From assembly GCA_023400235.1 (NCBI GenBank), contig JAEXFI010000034.1, positions 124,001 through 188,000 on the forward strand: a stretch of DNA of 64,000 nucleotides. The letters are read 5' to 3'. The notes beneath the pieces are model-generated. The model saw only the letters and a list, made by a program, of their open reading frames with translations. It did no database searches and was not told the origin of the DNA. Both the position numbers and the translations under genes were made by a program. This document shows, one piece after another, positions 1 to 9,492 of the stretch (the first letter of the stretch is position 1; each line of letters begins with the position of its first letter). Source of the stretch: Bacillota bacterium. GTDB lineage: Bacteria; Bacillota; Clostridia; Acetivibrionales; DSM-1351.

Positions 1-190
1 CAGAAATCCAACATATATTTTGCTTAATAAAATAAAATAATATGTTAATGGATAACGCGAATTGAAATGTTTCTTCGGCCCGAAGCTCGGATACCTGTTT
101 CCATCAGTGTTCATACCGGATTCCCACCATCGCCGGCTCTCTGCAGGTCAATTGCTCTGCAATTGACCTTAAGAACTTAAAGAAGTACTT
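1..190 (-). ncRNA. Probable T-box leader, partial (gene off left edge)
   Basis: Read on the minus strand, this stretch has the AGAGAGCCGG segment, a GGTGGGAATCCGGT partner strand and a following GAACAC...GGAAAC...CCGAGC run that resemble Stem I of T-box leaders, which sense uncharged tRNA. A -35/-10 promoter lies just upstream (227-256) and no minus-strand gene starts before the window ends, as expected for a long leader whose gene is off the left edge. The antiterminator GGGTGG element is not in the window, so neither the specifier codon nor the target gene can be named. A separate 10-bp hairpin (AGGTCAATTG pairing with CAATTGACCT) opens the leader. Confidence 0.55.
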
Positions 191-226
191 ATTATCGTCA
201 TTGCTGATAAATTTCGTTTGTTCTTT

Positions 227-256
227 ATTATATTATTTAGATTTGACATGTGTCAA
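227..256 (-). promoter_or_regulatory. Sigma-A promoter of the T-box leader
   Basis: On the minus strand TTGACA (251-256) and TATAAT (227-232) are both perfect consensus hexamers separated by 18 bases. Transcription would start near 219 and run left into the T-box-like leader. Confidence 0.75.
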
Positions 257-299
257 GGTTTTCAGATATTTATTAATCTCCGGCAAAAGCCGTAGATTC

Positions 300-1901
300 T
301 CATTTCAGCAGATCAAAAACACCTCTGATTCCTTTTTCCTTAAAATTTATCATATCCTTGAAGCCTTCCAGCTCGTCCTTTACAATATCATTGAGCAGGC
401 TTTGTCCAAGAACCTCCACCGGAGCCAGGTCATCGGTGAATACAAGCATTGACCGGGTAATCTCTTTCAGGTTCTTTCCAACATAATTTGAAACTCCCTT
501 CAAGGGCTCGGCTTCTCCCAGCTTTTCAGTGTTTGCATTAAAATTGTTCAGCATATCCGTGTCGTTGGAGGCAAACAGCAATAGATTTGTAGTGCCGTCA
601 ATATCACAGGTAAAAACCCGGCTCATTACACTTTTGACGGTCTGGCTCAAATATTGGTTAATGGGATTGTCACCTTTAGACTTCATATTAATATTTAAAA
701 CAATCACTCCTCCGGGCTTCAGGTGCTGGGATACCTTGGTAAAGAACTCCCTGGTGGTCATGTGGAAGGGAATGGTAATGTCGTGATAGGCGTCCACCAT
801 GATTACGTCATACTGCCTGCAGTTTTCATCCGACAAAAAGGTTCTCCCGTCAGCGGTGTATACAGTTGCCTCGTCCTGGGTGGCTCCGAAATATTTTCTG
901 GAGAGCTCCACTATTTTCGAGTCGATTTCCACTGCGTCGGTTCTTACATTGGAGTAGTATATTTTGGACTGCTTGGCATATGTACCTGTGCCGTTGCCGA
1001 GTATCAACAGATCAAGATTTTTGTCGGCACTGAAATCCTTGATGAATTGGGGGGCCATAAGAGCATAGTCGTAATAGAGACCGGACAGCTTATTGTCCTT
1101 CCTGTAAACCGACTGAACTCCGAAAGCCACATTTGTTGAGAGATAAACCGCCCTGTCGTCCTCTGAAACCTGCAGGTAATTATATAGGGATTCGTCCTCC
1201 ACCAGGCAATTTTTCCAGAAGGCATAGGAATTGGAGATGGGGAGAAAAAGCAAAACCAGCAGCAGAAGTGAACTGATAATGAATCTGGCGGGCTTCGCCT
1301 TCTTGATTATGAAATAACTTACACATATCAAATTCAGAATCAAAGAAAAGAGCAGAAAGGTTTTATTGGTCCCAATGTAAGGAATTGTTACAAAGGTGGG
1401 CAAAAATGTTCCTATGATACTGCCAATTGTATTCATGGCATAAATTTTTCCGGTAGTCTTGCCGGCATTTTCCAGGTCTGTCACTCCCAGCTTGACCAGG
1501 TAGGGAGAAACCATGCCAAGTCCGATGAGCGGCACTGAAAAAAGCACCAGGCAGGATATTGCAGTACCTGTGACCAGCAAATCATTGGAGAAGAACAGGG
1601 CCAGTAAGCCTGTCACTGCCAGTATGACGTATTTTCCGATAAAGGGAATAATGCCGATCCAAATGGCAGCGCCCCATATTATCATGTAGAGCTTGTTAAG
1701 ATTGTTGTTTCTGTCAGCCCATCTGCCGCCCAAAATGTTTCCTATGCTTAAGGAAATCATAATAAGCCCGATTATGACTGTCCAGATAATCTGAGAGGTT
1801 CCGAAGGTGGGGGCCAGCAATCTTGAAATACTTAGTTCAACTGCCATTACGGACATTCCACAAAAAAACGAGGTGGCATACAAAAGAGGTTTTTTTTCCA
1901 T
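300..1901 (-). CDS. Membrane-anchored spermidine-synthase-like protein
   Basis: The first 220 or so residues form about seven or eight hydrophobic segments. The C-terminal half is a soluble spermidine-synthase / SAM-methyltransferase fold with the motifs LLILGNGTGTYAK, TDAVEID and YDVIMVDAYHD. Such fused proteins are common in bacteria; their substrate is generally unproven, so polyamine synthesis is an inference. I prefer the ATG at 1901 (MEKKPLLYATSFF, 533 residues), with AAAGGA just upstream, over a GTG at 1925 that has no ribosome site. The gene stands alone, transcribed toward the left edge. A catalytic role in aminopropyl transfer is uncertain because the usual decarboxylated-SAM pocket cannot be confirmed by eye. 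Confidence 0.8.
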   Translation of the reverse strand: MEKKPLLYATSFFCGMSVMAVELSISRLLAPTFGTSQIIWTVIIGLIMISLSIGNILGGRWADRNNNLNKLYMIIWGAAIWIGIIPFIGKYVILAVTGLLALFFSNDLLVTGTAISCLVLFSVPLIGLGMVSPYLVKLGVTDLENAGKTTGKIYAMNTIGSIIGTFLPTFVTIPYIGTNKTFLLFSLILNLICVSYFIIKKAKPARFIISSLLLLVLLFLPISNSYAFWKNCLVEDESLYNYLQVSEDDRAVYLSTNVAFGVQSVYRKDNKLSGLYYDYALMAPQFIKDFSADKNLDLLILGNGTGTYAKQSKIYYSNVRTDAVEIDSKIVELSRKYFGATQDEATVYTADGRTFLSDENCRQYDVIMVDAYHDITIPFHMTTREFFTKVSQHLKPGGVIVLNINMKSKGDNPINQYLSQTVKSVMSRVFTCDIDGTTNLLLFASNDTDMLNNFNANTEKLGEAEPLKGVSNYVGKNLKEITRSMLVFTDDLAPVEVLGQSLLNDIVKDELEGFKDMINFKEKGIRGVFDLLK

Positions 1902-1925
1902 TAGTCCTTTTTCCGATCCTTTCAC

Positions 1926-2385
1926 AAAGTGATTAAAAGCCTGCAGCCGGTAACTGCTTCAGCCTCAAACCCAAACTGTGGCTTCCAGCCCATAGGAATT
2001 AACTCAGCATATAGCTTGCAGGTTTATATAATATAGTTTATATCATAATGTTGGTTTTGTGAAATGGTTATTGTTTTCAAAACAATAATATCTTTCATAA
2101 TTTTTTTAAAATGTCCCAGTGTGGCAAATGTGCATATTTGCTTGGGATAAAATAGTGTAAAATTTATTCTTGTATACAATGAACAAGTTGTATATAATAA
2201 AAGTGGTGAATATACTTGGTTTCAGGTTATATGACCAGGTAATAAAAATAAATTGCATCAATTATTGAGATACTTTATATAGAGAAAAGTTGAAATAATT
2301 ATGTAAATATAAGGGCGTTTTTTAGCTGAATTCCAGCTGAATTAAAATCAAGTTATTTTGTTTGATCGGAAAGGGGACCGTTAAT
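1926..2385. other. AT-rich divergent intergenic region before pta
   Basis: This 460-base gap separates the minus-strand spermidine-synthase-like gene from pta. It is very AT-rich, has no credible ORF and holds a promoter-like pair for pta at 2170-2198. Confidence 0.6.
2170..2198 (+). promoter_or_regulatory. Candidate promoter of pta-ackA
   Basis: TTGTAT (2170-2175) and a perfect TATAAT (2193-2198) are spaced by 17 bases. The implied leader to pta is about 180 bases, long for a housekeeping gene. No known riboswitch was recognised in it. Confidence 0.45.
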
Positions 2386-3381
2386 ATGAATTTTTTAGAG
2401 CAGATTGTCAGCAGGGCAAAAAGTGAAATCAAAACCATCGTACTTCCGGAAAGTACTGATATCAGAACCATAAAAGCTGCTGCCATGATTCAGGAGCAGG
2501 GAATTGCAAAGGTTATACTCATTGGAAACAGGGAGGAAATAAAGAAGCTGTCCGGAGATCTGGATATATCCAAGGCGCAAATTGTTGATCCGGCAGATTT
2601 TGATAAATTCGACGAATATGTAAATACCCTGTATGAACTCAGAAAGTCCAAGGGTATGACTTTGGAGCAGGCAAAAAAGCTGTTGAGTGAAAATGTATTG
2701 TATTTCGGCATAATGATGGTAAAAATGGGCGCTGCCGACGGAATGGTAGCCGGCGCAATAAATTCCACAGGAAATACACTCAGACCTGCACTTCAGATAT
2801 TGAAAACAGCACCTGGAGCAAAGCTTGTATCTGCCTTCTTCATAATGGTGGTTCCTGAGTGCGACTACGGAGAAAAGGGCGTGTTTGTCTATGGAGACAG
2901 CGGTCTTGTTGAGAATCCAAACGCTGAAGAGCTGTCTGAAATCGCCATTGCCTCTTCAAAATCCTTCAAGAGCCTGGTTCAGGCCGAGCCTGTTGTGGCT
3001 ATGCTTTCCTATTCAACCTATGGCAGTGCAAAAAGTGAATTGACCGAAAAGGTTGTAGAAGCTACGAAGCTTGCAAAGCAGAAAGCTCCTGAACTGCAGT
3101 TGGACGGAGAACTTCAGGCGGATGCGGCCATAGTTGCTTCAGTTGGACAGTCAAAGGCTCCCGGCAGCTCGGTGGCAGGAAAAGCAAATGTATTGATTTT
3201 CCCTGACCTGAACTGCGGAAACATTTCATACAAGCTCACACAGAGACTTGCAAAGGCGGACGCCTACGGACCAATAATCCAGGGACTGGCAAGACCTGTA
3301 AACGACCTTTCCAGAGGCTGCAGTGCGGAGGATATTGTGGGCGTTGTGGCAATTACCTGCGTTCAGGCTCAAAATATGTAA
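2386..3381 (+). CDS. pta: Phosphate acetyltransferase
   Basis: Converts acetyl-CoA and phosphate to acetyl phosphate, the first step of acetate formation with ATP gain. The 331-residue product matches the short single-domain Pta class in length and carries the family hallmarks: KTIVLPES near the N terminus, GAADGMVAGA, the SSKSFKSLVQAEPVVAMLSYST stretch (residues about 195-215) and PDLNCGNISYKL near the C terminus. The ATG at 2386 follows AAAGGGG; an upstream TTG at 2362 would add eight residues that lack family resemblance. ackA follows 73 bases downstream on the same strand, the standard clostridial pair. Confidence 0.95.
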   Translation: MNFLEQIVSRAKSEIKTIVLPESTDIRTIKAAAMIQEQGIAKVILIGNREEIKKLSGDLDISKAQIVDPADFDKFDEYVNTLYELRKSKGMTLEQAKKLLSENVLYFGIMMVKMGAADGMVAGAINSTGNTLRPALQILKTAPGAKLVSAFFIMVVPECDYGEKGVFVYGDSGLVENPNAEELSEIAIASSKSFKSLVQAEPVVAMLSYSTYGSAKSELTEKVVEATKLAKQKAPELQLDGELQADAAIVASVGQSKAPGSSVAGKANVLIFPDLNCGNISYKLTQRLAKADAYGPIIQGLARPVNDLSRGCSAEDIVGVVAITCVQAQNM

Positions 3382-3454
3382 ATTTTATTATGACTGTAAA
3401 GCCATAGCTATTAATATAAAGTCAGCAAATAATTATTGGGGAGATGAAATATAA

Positions 3455-4648
3455 ATGAAAGTTTTAGTTATTAATGCAGGAAGTTCTTCATTAAAATATC
3501 AGTTGATAGATATGACAAATGAAGCTGTACTTGCCAAGGGACTATGCGACAGGATAGGTATTGAAAACTCATTTATCAAGCAATCAAAAGGCGACGAGGA
3601 AGCAGTGGTAATCAGCAAGGTTCTGAAAAACCACAGGGATGCCATTGAAGCTGTAATCAGTGCTCTTACCGATGAAAAGATAGGTGTTATAAAGAGCATG
3701 TCTGAAATATCCGCCGTAGGTCACAGAATAGTGCATGGAGGAGAAAAGTTCAACAGCTCCGCCATAATAAATGAAAAGGTAATGGAGGCTGTAAGGGAAT
3801 GTATTGACATTGCGCCTCTGCACAACCCTCCGAATATTATCGGTATCGAAGCCTGTCAGCAGATTATGCCCGGAATTCCTATGGTGGGAGTATTTGATAC
3901 GACCTTTCACAGCTCCATGCCGGACTATGCGTATCTTTACGCAATACCTTACGAACTGTATCAGAAATACGGCATAAGAAAATATGGTTTTCATGGAACT
4001 TCACATAAATATGTTTCAGAGAGAGCCGCAGAATTGCTTGGAAAGCCGCTGAATGAGCTGAAGATAATAACCTGCCACCTGGGCAACGGTTCAAGTATTT
4101 GTGCTGTGGACAAGGGGAGGTCAATTGATACCTCCATGGGCTTTACGCCGCTGCAGGGACTTGCCATGGGAACAAGAAGCGGTACCATTGACCCTGAGGT
4201 TGTGACCTTCCTTATGGAAAAAGAAGATCTTACAGTCAAGGGCGTAAGCAATTTGCTGAACAAGAAATCAGGTGTTCTTGGAGTTTCAGGGGTGAGCAGT
4301 GACTTCAGAGACCTTCACGCTGCGGCTGATGAAGGAAACAAGAGAGCGGAGCTGGCTCTTGAAATATTTGCTTATGGTGTAAAGAAGTTTATAGGTGAAT
4401 ATATAGCAGTTATGAATGGTGTGGATGCAGTGGTATTTACCGCTGGTATAGGAGAAAACAACTCCGTAATAAGATCTCAGGTTCTTAAAAACATGGATTT
4501 CCTTGGAATCAGTATAGATGCTGCCAAGAACAAAATCAGAGGAGAGGAAATAGATATCAGTACTCCGGATGCAACAGTCAGGACGCTGGTTATTCCTACC
4601 AACGAAGAATTGGCCATAGCAAGAGAGACCCTGAGGCTCTTAAAATAA
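3455..4648 (+). CDS. ackA: Acetate kinase
   Basis: Transfers the phosphoryl group of acetyl phosphate to ADP, yielding acetate and ATP. The 397-residue length is typical for AckA. Visible signatures include VLVINAGSSSLKY at the N terminus (residues 3-15), VGHRIVHGGE, VFDTTFHSSMP, KYGFHGTSHKYVSERA, CHLGNGSSICAV and the C-terminal FTAGIGENN. The ATG at 3455 is preceded by GGGGAG. It is co-directional with pta and probably in one transcript, ending at the hairpin at 4675. Confidence 0.97.
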   Translation: MKVLVINAGSSSLKYQLIDMTNEAVLAKGLCDRIGIENSFIKQSKGDEEAVVISKVLKNHRDAIEAVISALTDEKIGVIKSMSEISAVGHRIVHGGEKFNSSAIINEKVMEAVRECIDIAPLHNPPNIIGIEACQQIMPGIPMVGVFDTTFHSSMPDYAYLYAIPYELYQKYGIRKYGFHGTSHKYVSERAAELLGKPLNELKIITCHLGNGSSICAVDKGRSIDTSMGFTPLQGLAMGTRSGTIDPEVVTFLMEKEDLTVKGVSNLLNKKSGVLGVSGVSSDFRDLHAAADEGNKRAELALEIFAYGVKKFIGEYIAVMNGVDAVVFTAGIGENNSVIRSQVLKNMDFLGISIDAAKNKIRGEEIDISTPDATVRTLVIPTNEELAIARETLRLLK

Positions 4649-4674
4649 TTTCTACAGTAGTATAAACCATTGCC

Positions 4675-4721
4675 GGGAGCCATATAGAAAATAATTGAGG
4701 CTATGTGGCTCCGGTTTTTCC
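4675..4721 (+). terminator. Rho-independent terminator after ackA
   Basis: GGAGCCATATAG pairs with CTATGTGGCTCC (4701-4712) around a 13-base loop and is followed by GGTTTTTCC. Confidence 0.65.
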
Positions 4722-4840
4722 GGAGCATTGATTAATATTTATAGAACCCATATAGTAAAATAAATATCAGGCAATAATAATTACTGTAAACGCTGAAAAA
4801 ATCGCTGAAAAAATCAATACAAATAACCGAAATTGAATTA

Positions 4841-4869
4841 TTGACAAAAGAGGTATTAGTTAGTATAAT
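4841..4869 (+). promoter_or_regulatory. Strong promoter of the yceD-rpmF pair
   Basis: Perfect TTGACA (4841-4846) and perfect TATAAT (4864-4869) with an optimal 17-base spacer. Transcription should start about 20 bases before the ATG at 4899. Confidence 0.85.
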
Positions 4870-4898
4870 ATCAGTTGTCGGTTTTTAAGAGGTTACTA

Positions 4899-5396
4899 AT
4901 GAGATTAAATGTGTCTGATATTGTTAAAACTGAAGGTGCCGGGATAGACGTGGATTTTTATGGCGATCTGCCCGGGTTACGAGAGTTTGATACTTCTGTA
5001 GAATTCAAGCCTTCATTTAAGTTCACGGGGCGCATCGTAAATTTGGGTGGCCTGTTAAAGCTAAGTGGTGGTCTTCATTTTGAATTTAGTGCAAATTGCC
5101 TGAGATGCTTGAAGCGGGTTGACACTGTTTCTGATATCCAGGTAGAAGAGAACTTTGTCGAGGTTTCCAAATCCGATGATGTGGATGCATATACATTTGA
5201 AGGTAATGTTGTGGACATTGCTAAGCCGCTTATGGACAACATAATTCTTGCTTTGCCCATGAAAACCATATGCAGTGATGACTGTAAAGGCTTGTGCAAG
5301 GTATGTGGTATCGATTTGAACTTGAAAAATTGTAATTGTGATGAACGTGAAATAGTAGACCCAAGAATGGAAATACTTAAAGATTATTTCAAGTAG
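4899..5396 (+). CDS. YceD / DUF177 family protein
   Basis: A 165-residue member of the DUF177 (YceD) family, which is almost always encoded directly before rpmF and has been linked to large-subunit rRNA accumulation. The family's cysteine pattern is present: CLRC in the middle, then CSDDCKGLCKVCG and CNC close to the C terminus, suggesting metal binding. The ATG at 4899 is six bases after AAGAGG; the TTG at 4875 overlaps the expected transcription start and is unlikely. rpmF follows after 188 bases, fitting a small ribosome-biogenesis operon driven by the consensus promoter at 4841. Confidence 0.9.
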   Translation: MRLNVSDIVKTEGAGIDVDFYGDLPGLREFDTSVEFKPSFKFTGRIVNLGGLLKLSGGLHFEFSANCLRCLKRVDTVSDIQVEENFVEVSKSDDVDAYTFEGNVVDIAKPLMDNIILALPMKTICSDDCKGLCKVCGIDLNLKNCNCDEREIVDPRMEILKDYFK

Positions 5397-5584
5397 GTTT
5401 CTGCTGGAAATAATTAAATAATAAAGTACGGTTTCAAGGGACATGTTTTTTTGTAAGATCATAGCAGGAAGGCGCAGGCGTTTCTGCTGCAGTTGGCAAT
5501 AAAGTATTAAGCAGCCCTTAAAAATGTAGGGTTTATTATTTGGTTATTTCTTAATGGTTGCATTATAGTAGGGAGGTGTTATAG

Positions 5585-5767
5585 ATGGCAAATCCAAAGC
5601 GTAGATGGTCCAAGGCAAGAACAGGTAAGAGAAGATCCCAGTGGAAGCTGGCATCACCAACTCTGGTTAGCTGCCCACAGTGTCATGTTTACAAGCTGCC
5701 TCACAGGGTATGTGGCGAATGTGGATATTATGATGGCAAACAGGTTATTAAAGTAGAAGCTAAATAA
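5585..5767 (+). CDS. rpmF: 50S ribosomal protein L32
   Basis: A 60-residue L32 that begins MANPKRRWSKARTGKRR and has two zinc-ribbon pairs, CPQC and CGEC, separated by 10 residues, so this is the zinc-binding (C+) form. It sits in the large ribosomal subunit near the peptidyl transferase region. The ATG follows GGGAGGTG. It is co-directional with DUF177, the conserved bacterial arrangement. Confidence 0.98.
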   Translation: MANPKRRWSKARTGKRRSQWKLASPTLVSCPQCHVYKLPHRVCGECGYYDGKQVIKVEAK

Positions 5768-5814
5768 TAATATGTCATTCAGGAACATGCGGAATTAATA
5801 TTTAATTGTTCCTA

Positions 5815-5857
5815 AAGAGCAGCAGGAGTATTCTTGCTGCTTTTTGATTTGTCCGTA
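5815..5857 (+). terminator. Terminator after rpmF
   Basis: AGCAGCAGGAG pairs with CTTGCTGCT across a short loop and runs into TTTTTG. Confidence 0.8.
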
Positions 5858-6041
5858 CAACCTCCGGCCGGTGTAAATGCCGACTGTGTTACGGATGGCA
5901 AAGCGGAAGACAGCAATGAAATAAGAGGCAAAAAAAGAAGAAGCATATGTATACATATGCATTAATGCATAAAAAATCAACAATGAGTATAAACCGCTTG
6001 CTCCGGGAGGAAACTGTTTATACGACAAAACAGGTGGGAAG

Positions 6042-7370
6042 GTGCTTTACTTGAGCAAGAATAGAATTAAAATTTGTACGGTGCAGCCCGGAAGCATAGC
6101 AGAGGAAGCCGGGGTTGAGGCGGGAGACTTCCTGGTATCTATTAATAACGAGACCATAAAGGATGTTTTTGACTACAGGTACTACCAGGCATCGGAGGAG
6201 CTGCTTCTGGAGATTGAGAAGTCCTATGGGGAGCTATGGGAGATTGAAATTGATAAGGATGAAAATGAGGAATTGGGCCTTGAATTTGAGGACTCTCTTA
6301 TTGACGGTGCTAAAAGCTGTACCAACAAGTGTATTTTTTGCTTCATAGACCAGCTTCCCAAGGGCATGCGCGAAACTGTATATTTTAAGGATGACGATTC
6401 CCGCCTGTCTTTTCTTACAGGAAATTATGTTACCTTGACAAACATAAAAAAAGAAGAGCTGAAGCGCATCATACATTATAGGATGTCTCCCATAAATGTC
6501 TCAGTGCACACTACCAATCCTGACCTGAGAAGGTTCATGCTTGGAAACCGGTTTGCAGGGGATGTGCTGGATAAGATAAAAATGCTGACAAGCAACGGCA
6601 TTGAAGTGAACTGCCAGATAGTGCTGTGCAGAAACATAAATGACGGAGAAGAGCTGGACAGAACCATTGCAGACCTTTCAGCCCTGGCCCCCGGGATTGG
6701 CAGTATCTCTATCGTGCCTGTGGGCATAAGCAGGCACAGGCACAATCTGTTTGAATTGGAACCCTTTGATGAGGCTAGCTGCAAATTGGTCATCGAGCAG
6801 GTACATAAGTGGCAGGCCGGGCTGTTGAAGGAAAAGGGCACCAGGCTTGTATACCTCTCGGATGAGTTCTATATCAATGGACAGGTTGAATTACCAAGGT
6901 TCAGGGAGTATGAAGGTTTTCCCCAGATTGAGAACGGTGTGGGGATGGTAGCTGTGCTGGAAAAGGAAGTTTTGGACACCCTGAAGCATAAAAAGGGCGG
7001 TGCTTTACCGGAAAAAAGACATATAAGTATAGCCACGGGTAGACTTGTGAAAAAAATTATATTACAATTGGTAGAAGAAATAAAATCCAAATATCCTGGT
7101 CTGGAGGTTCATGTCTATGATATTGAAAATAATTTTTTCGGGCCGGATGTCACGGTGTCCGGCCTTCTGACCGGGCAAGATATTGCAGCGCAGCTCTCAG
7201 GCAGACCGCTGGGGCAGGAGCTCCTTATCAGCAGAAACATGCTCAGAGCCGGTGAGGAAGTGCTGTTGGACGACTATACCGTTTCTCAGCTTGAAGTTGA
7301 ACTTGATGTAAAGATTCGGATTGTTGACGGCGGCGGAGAGAATTTTGTAAATGCATTGATTGGTAAATGA
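6042..7370 (+). CDS. DUF512 radical SAM protein with N-terminal PDZ-like domain
   Basis: A 442-residue protein of the clostridial DUF512 family. Residues 12-60 resemble a PDZ domain (VQPGSIAEEAGVEAGDFLVSIN). The radical SAM cluster motif follows as CTNKCIFCFIDQLP (C-X3-C-X2-C), and the C-terminal part is the DUF512 domain with HISIATGRLV and the terminal IVDGGGENFVNALIGK. The reaction is unknown; the iron-sulfur motif indicates SAM radical chemistry. In clostridia it often lies next to der, as here (55 bases upstream of the der TTG), hinting at a link to ribosome assembly. The start may be GTG 6042 or TTG 6051, both near an AAGGTG site. Confidence 0.85.
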   Translation: MLYLSKNRIKICTVQPGSIAEEAGVEAGDFLVSINNETIKDVFDYRYYQASEELLLEIEKSYGELWEIEIDKDENEELGLEFEDSLIDGAKSCTNKCIFCFIDQLPKGMRETVYFKDDDSRLSFLTGNYVTLTNIKKEELKRIIHYRMSPINVSVHTTNPDLRRFMLGNRFAGDVLDKIKMLTSNGIEVNCQIVLCRNINDGEELDRTIADLSALAPGIGSISIVPVGISRHRHNLFELEPFDEASCKLVIEQVHKWQAGLLKEKGTRLVYLSDEFYINGQVELPRFREYEGFPQIENGVGMVAVLEKEVLDTLKHKKGGALPEKRHISIATGRLVKKIILQLVEEIKSKYPGLEVHVYDIENNFFGPDVTVSGLLTGQDIAAQLSGRPLGQELLISRNMLRAGEEVLLDDYTVSQLEVELDVKIRIVDGGGENFVNALIGK

Positions 7371-7424
7371 GGCTAATAATAATAGAAAGCAAGTTAAGTG
7401 TTTTTAAGACACGGAGGTGTAATT

Positions 7425-8747
7425 TTGGGAAAACCCGTAGTAGCAGTAGTTGGCAGGCCAAATGTGGGTAAATCGACATTTTTTAACTATCTGGCAGGAA
7501 GCAGGATATCTATTGTAGAAGATACCCCTGGAGTTACCAGAGACAGAATATACACGGAAATTGAGTGGAGAAGCAAGAAATTTACCTTGATAGATACCGG
7601 AGGTATAGAACCCTATTCGGAAGACATAATAATGCAGCAAATGAAGCGCCAGGCTGAAATTGCCATAGAGACGGCGGATGTTATAGTTTTTATGGTAGAT
7701 GCCAAGGATGGCATGACGGCTACCGACAAGGAAGTGGCCACAATGCTGAGAAAGTCTCAAAAGCCGGTCATACTCACCGTAAACAAGGTGGACAGGGTGG
7801 GAGATCCGCCCCCGGAGGTATATGAATTTTATAATCTTGGAATGGGAGATATGGTAGTCATTTCCTCGGTGCATGGATTGGGGATGGGAGACTTGCTGGA
7901 TGCTGTGTTTGAGCATTTCCCCCAGGAGACTGACAGTGAGTCTGACGAGGAGGTCATAAAGGTTGCCGTTGTGGGAAAGCCAAACGCCGGCAAGTCCTCC
8001 TTGATAAATACCATATTGGGTGAGGAACGGGTAATTGTCAGCAATATACCCGGAACCACCAGGGATGCCATTGATACCCATGTGGAAAATAACGGGCAGA
8101 AATACACCTTTATAGATACTGCCGGTATCAGGAAGCGGGCAAAGATAAACGAGAGCATTGAAAAGTACAGCACCATCAGATCCTGGACGGCCATAGAAAG
8201 AGCTGATGTATGCCTTATAATGATAGATGCGGAGGATGGAGTCACCGAGCAGGATACCAAAATTGCAGGCTATGCCCATCAGCAGGGAAAAGCTTCTATT
8301 ATTGTGATAAACAAGTGGGATTTGATTGAAAAGCAGACCGGCACTTTGGAGGAATACAGAAAACAGGTCCACGAAAAGCTTGGCTTCATGACCTATGCAC
8401 CTGTTTTGTTTATATCCGCAAAGACGGGCCAGCGCGTTAACAAGGCATATGAGCTCATAAAGTTTGTAGCCGACCAGGCTGCCTTCAGAATTTCCACCGG
8501 AATGCTCAATGATCTGGTAAATGAAGCTATTGCCATGGTTCAGCCTCCGTCTGACAAGGGCAAGAGACTGAAGATATACTATATGACCCAGGCCGGAGTC
8601 AAACCGCCCTCCTTTGTAGTATTTGTAAATGACTTGGAGCTGTTCCATTATTCATATGAGAGATACCTTGAAAACCAGCTGAGAAAAAATTTCGGCTTTG
8701 AAGGTACGCCTATCAGGTTTATTCACAGGCAGAGGGACAAGGATTAA
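7425..8747 (+). CDS. der: Ribosome-associated GTPase Der (EngA)
   Basis: A double Era-like GTPase needed for 50S subunit maturation. Two complete G domains are visible: the first with GRPNVGKST, DTPG and NKVD, the second with GKPNAGKSS, DTAG and NKWD. A KH-like C-terminal domain ends at RFIHRQRDKD. The 440-residue length is normal. The start chosen is the TTG at 7425, five bases after GGAGGTG, giving GKPVVAVVGRPNVGKS at the N terminus as in homologues; the GTG at 7398 would translate through the ribosome site. der, plsY and gpsA lie close together on one strand, a common clostridial gene order. Confidence 0.96.
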   Translation: MGKPVVAVVGRPNVGKSTFFNYLAGSRISIVEDTPGVTRDRIYTEIEWRSKKFTLIDTGGIEPYSEDIIMQQMKRQAEIAIETADVIVFMVDAKDGMTATDKEVATMLRKSQKPVILTVNKVDRVGDPPPEVYEFYNLGMGDMVVISSVHGLGMGDLLDAVFEHFPQETDSESDEEVIKVAVVGKPNAGKSSLINTILGEERVIVSNIPGTTRDAIDTHVENNGQKYTFIDTAGIRKRAKINESIEKYSTIRSWTAIERADVCLIMIDAEDGVTEQDTKIAGYAHQQGKASIIVINKWDLIEKQTGTLEEYRKQVHEKLGFMTYAPVLFISAKTGQRVNKAYELIKFVADQAAFRISTGMLNDLVNEAIAMVQPPSDKGKRLKIYYMTQAGVKPPSFVVFVNDLELFHYSYERYLENQLRKNFGFEGTPIRFIHRQRDKD

Positions 8748-8804
8748 TCCCAATGGCCGGCGTATATTGAGCTTAAGCAAAATTTGGATAGCGGAGGTTT
8801 TTGT

Positions 8805-9449
8805 ATGGGCATTTTAATAATCAGGCTGGTTGCTGTTGCTGTTACAGGGTATCTTCTTGGAAGCTTGAATACTTCCATTATAGTAGGAAAGCTCTACGGC
8901 ACTGATATACGAAAGCACGGAAGCGGCAACGCCGGCATGACCAATACCCTGAGAACCCTGGGGAAGGCTGCTGCGCTGATGGTAATAGCAGGAGATATCT
9001 TAAAAGGGGTACTTTCCTACCTTGTAGGACAGCTTGTTGTCATTACGGTGCCCGGTACTGCAAGCCTTGATCTATCCGGAATTGGTGGTATGACTGCAGG
9101 CATTGCTGCCATAGCGGGGCATAACTGGCCAGTTTATTTCGGCTTCAGGGGCGGGAAGGGAATACTTACCTCCTTTGCAGTGGTAATGATGATGGATTGG
9201 AGGCTGGGGCTTATTCTGCTAGGCATATTTGCAGTCATAGTAGCTGTTACCAGATATGTATCCCTGGGTTCCATAATAGCATCGGCGGCATTTCCGGCAG
9301 GTGCGGCTATCAAGGGTAACGGCCCTGTTTTTATTATCTTTTCCGCGGTACTTGCAATTCTTGCGGTGGCAAGGCATAATGCAAATATAAAAAGATTAAT
9401 TAGCGGTTCGGAAGCTAAATTGGGTCAAAAGAAAAAAGCTAACGGTTAA
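8805..9449 (+). CDS. plsY: Glycerol-3-phosphate acyltransferase PlsY
   Basis: An integral membrane enzyme that transfers the acyl group of acyl phosphate to glycerol-3-phosphate, starting phospholipid synthesis. The protein has about five hydrophobic segments and the three PlsY motifs: GSLNTSIIVGKL, GSGNAGMTNTLRTLGK and GHNWPVYFGFRGGKG. The ATG at 8805 lies seven bases after GGAGG. It is 57 bases after der and 43 bases before gpsA, which makes its substrate, so the two lipid genes probably form one unit. Confidence 0.95.
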   Translation: MGILIIRLVAVAVTGYLLGSLNTSIIVGKLYGTDIRKHGSGNAGMTNTLRTLGKAAALMVIAGDILKGVLSYLVGQLVVITVPGTASLDLSGIGGMTAGIAAIAGHNWPVYFGFRGGKGILTSFAVVMMMDWRLGLILLGIFAVIVAVTRYVSLGSIIASAAFPAGAAIKGNGPVFIIFSAVLAILAVARHNANIKRLISGSEAKLGQKKKANG

Positions 9450-9492
9450 TTTCTATTGGTAACATTCAATTTAATTATAACAGGAGGGGAAT

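Noticed and set aside
7404..8648. 414-codon minus-strand frame opposite der
   Set aside because: der is a clear, complete GTPase on the plus strand; the antisense frame has no family motifs.
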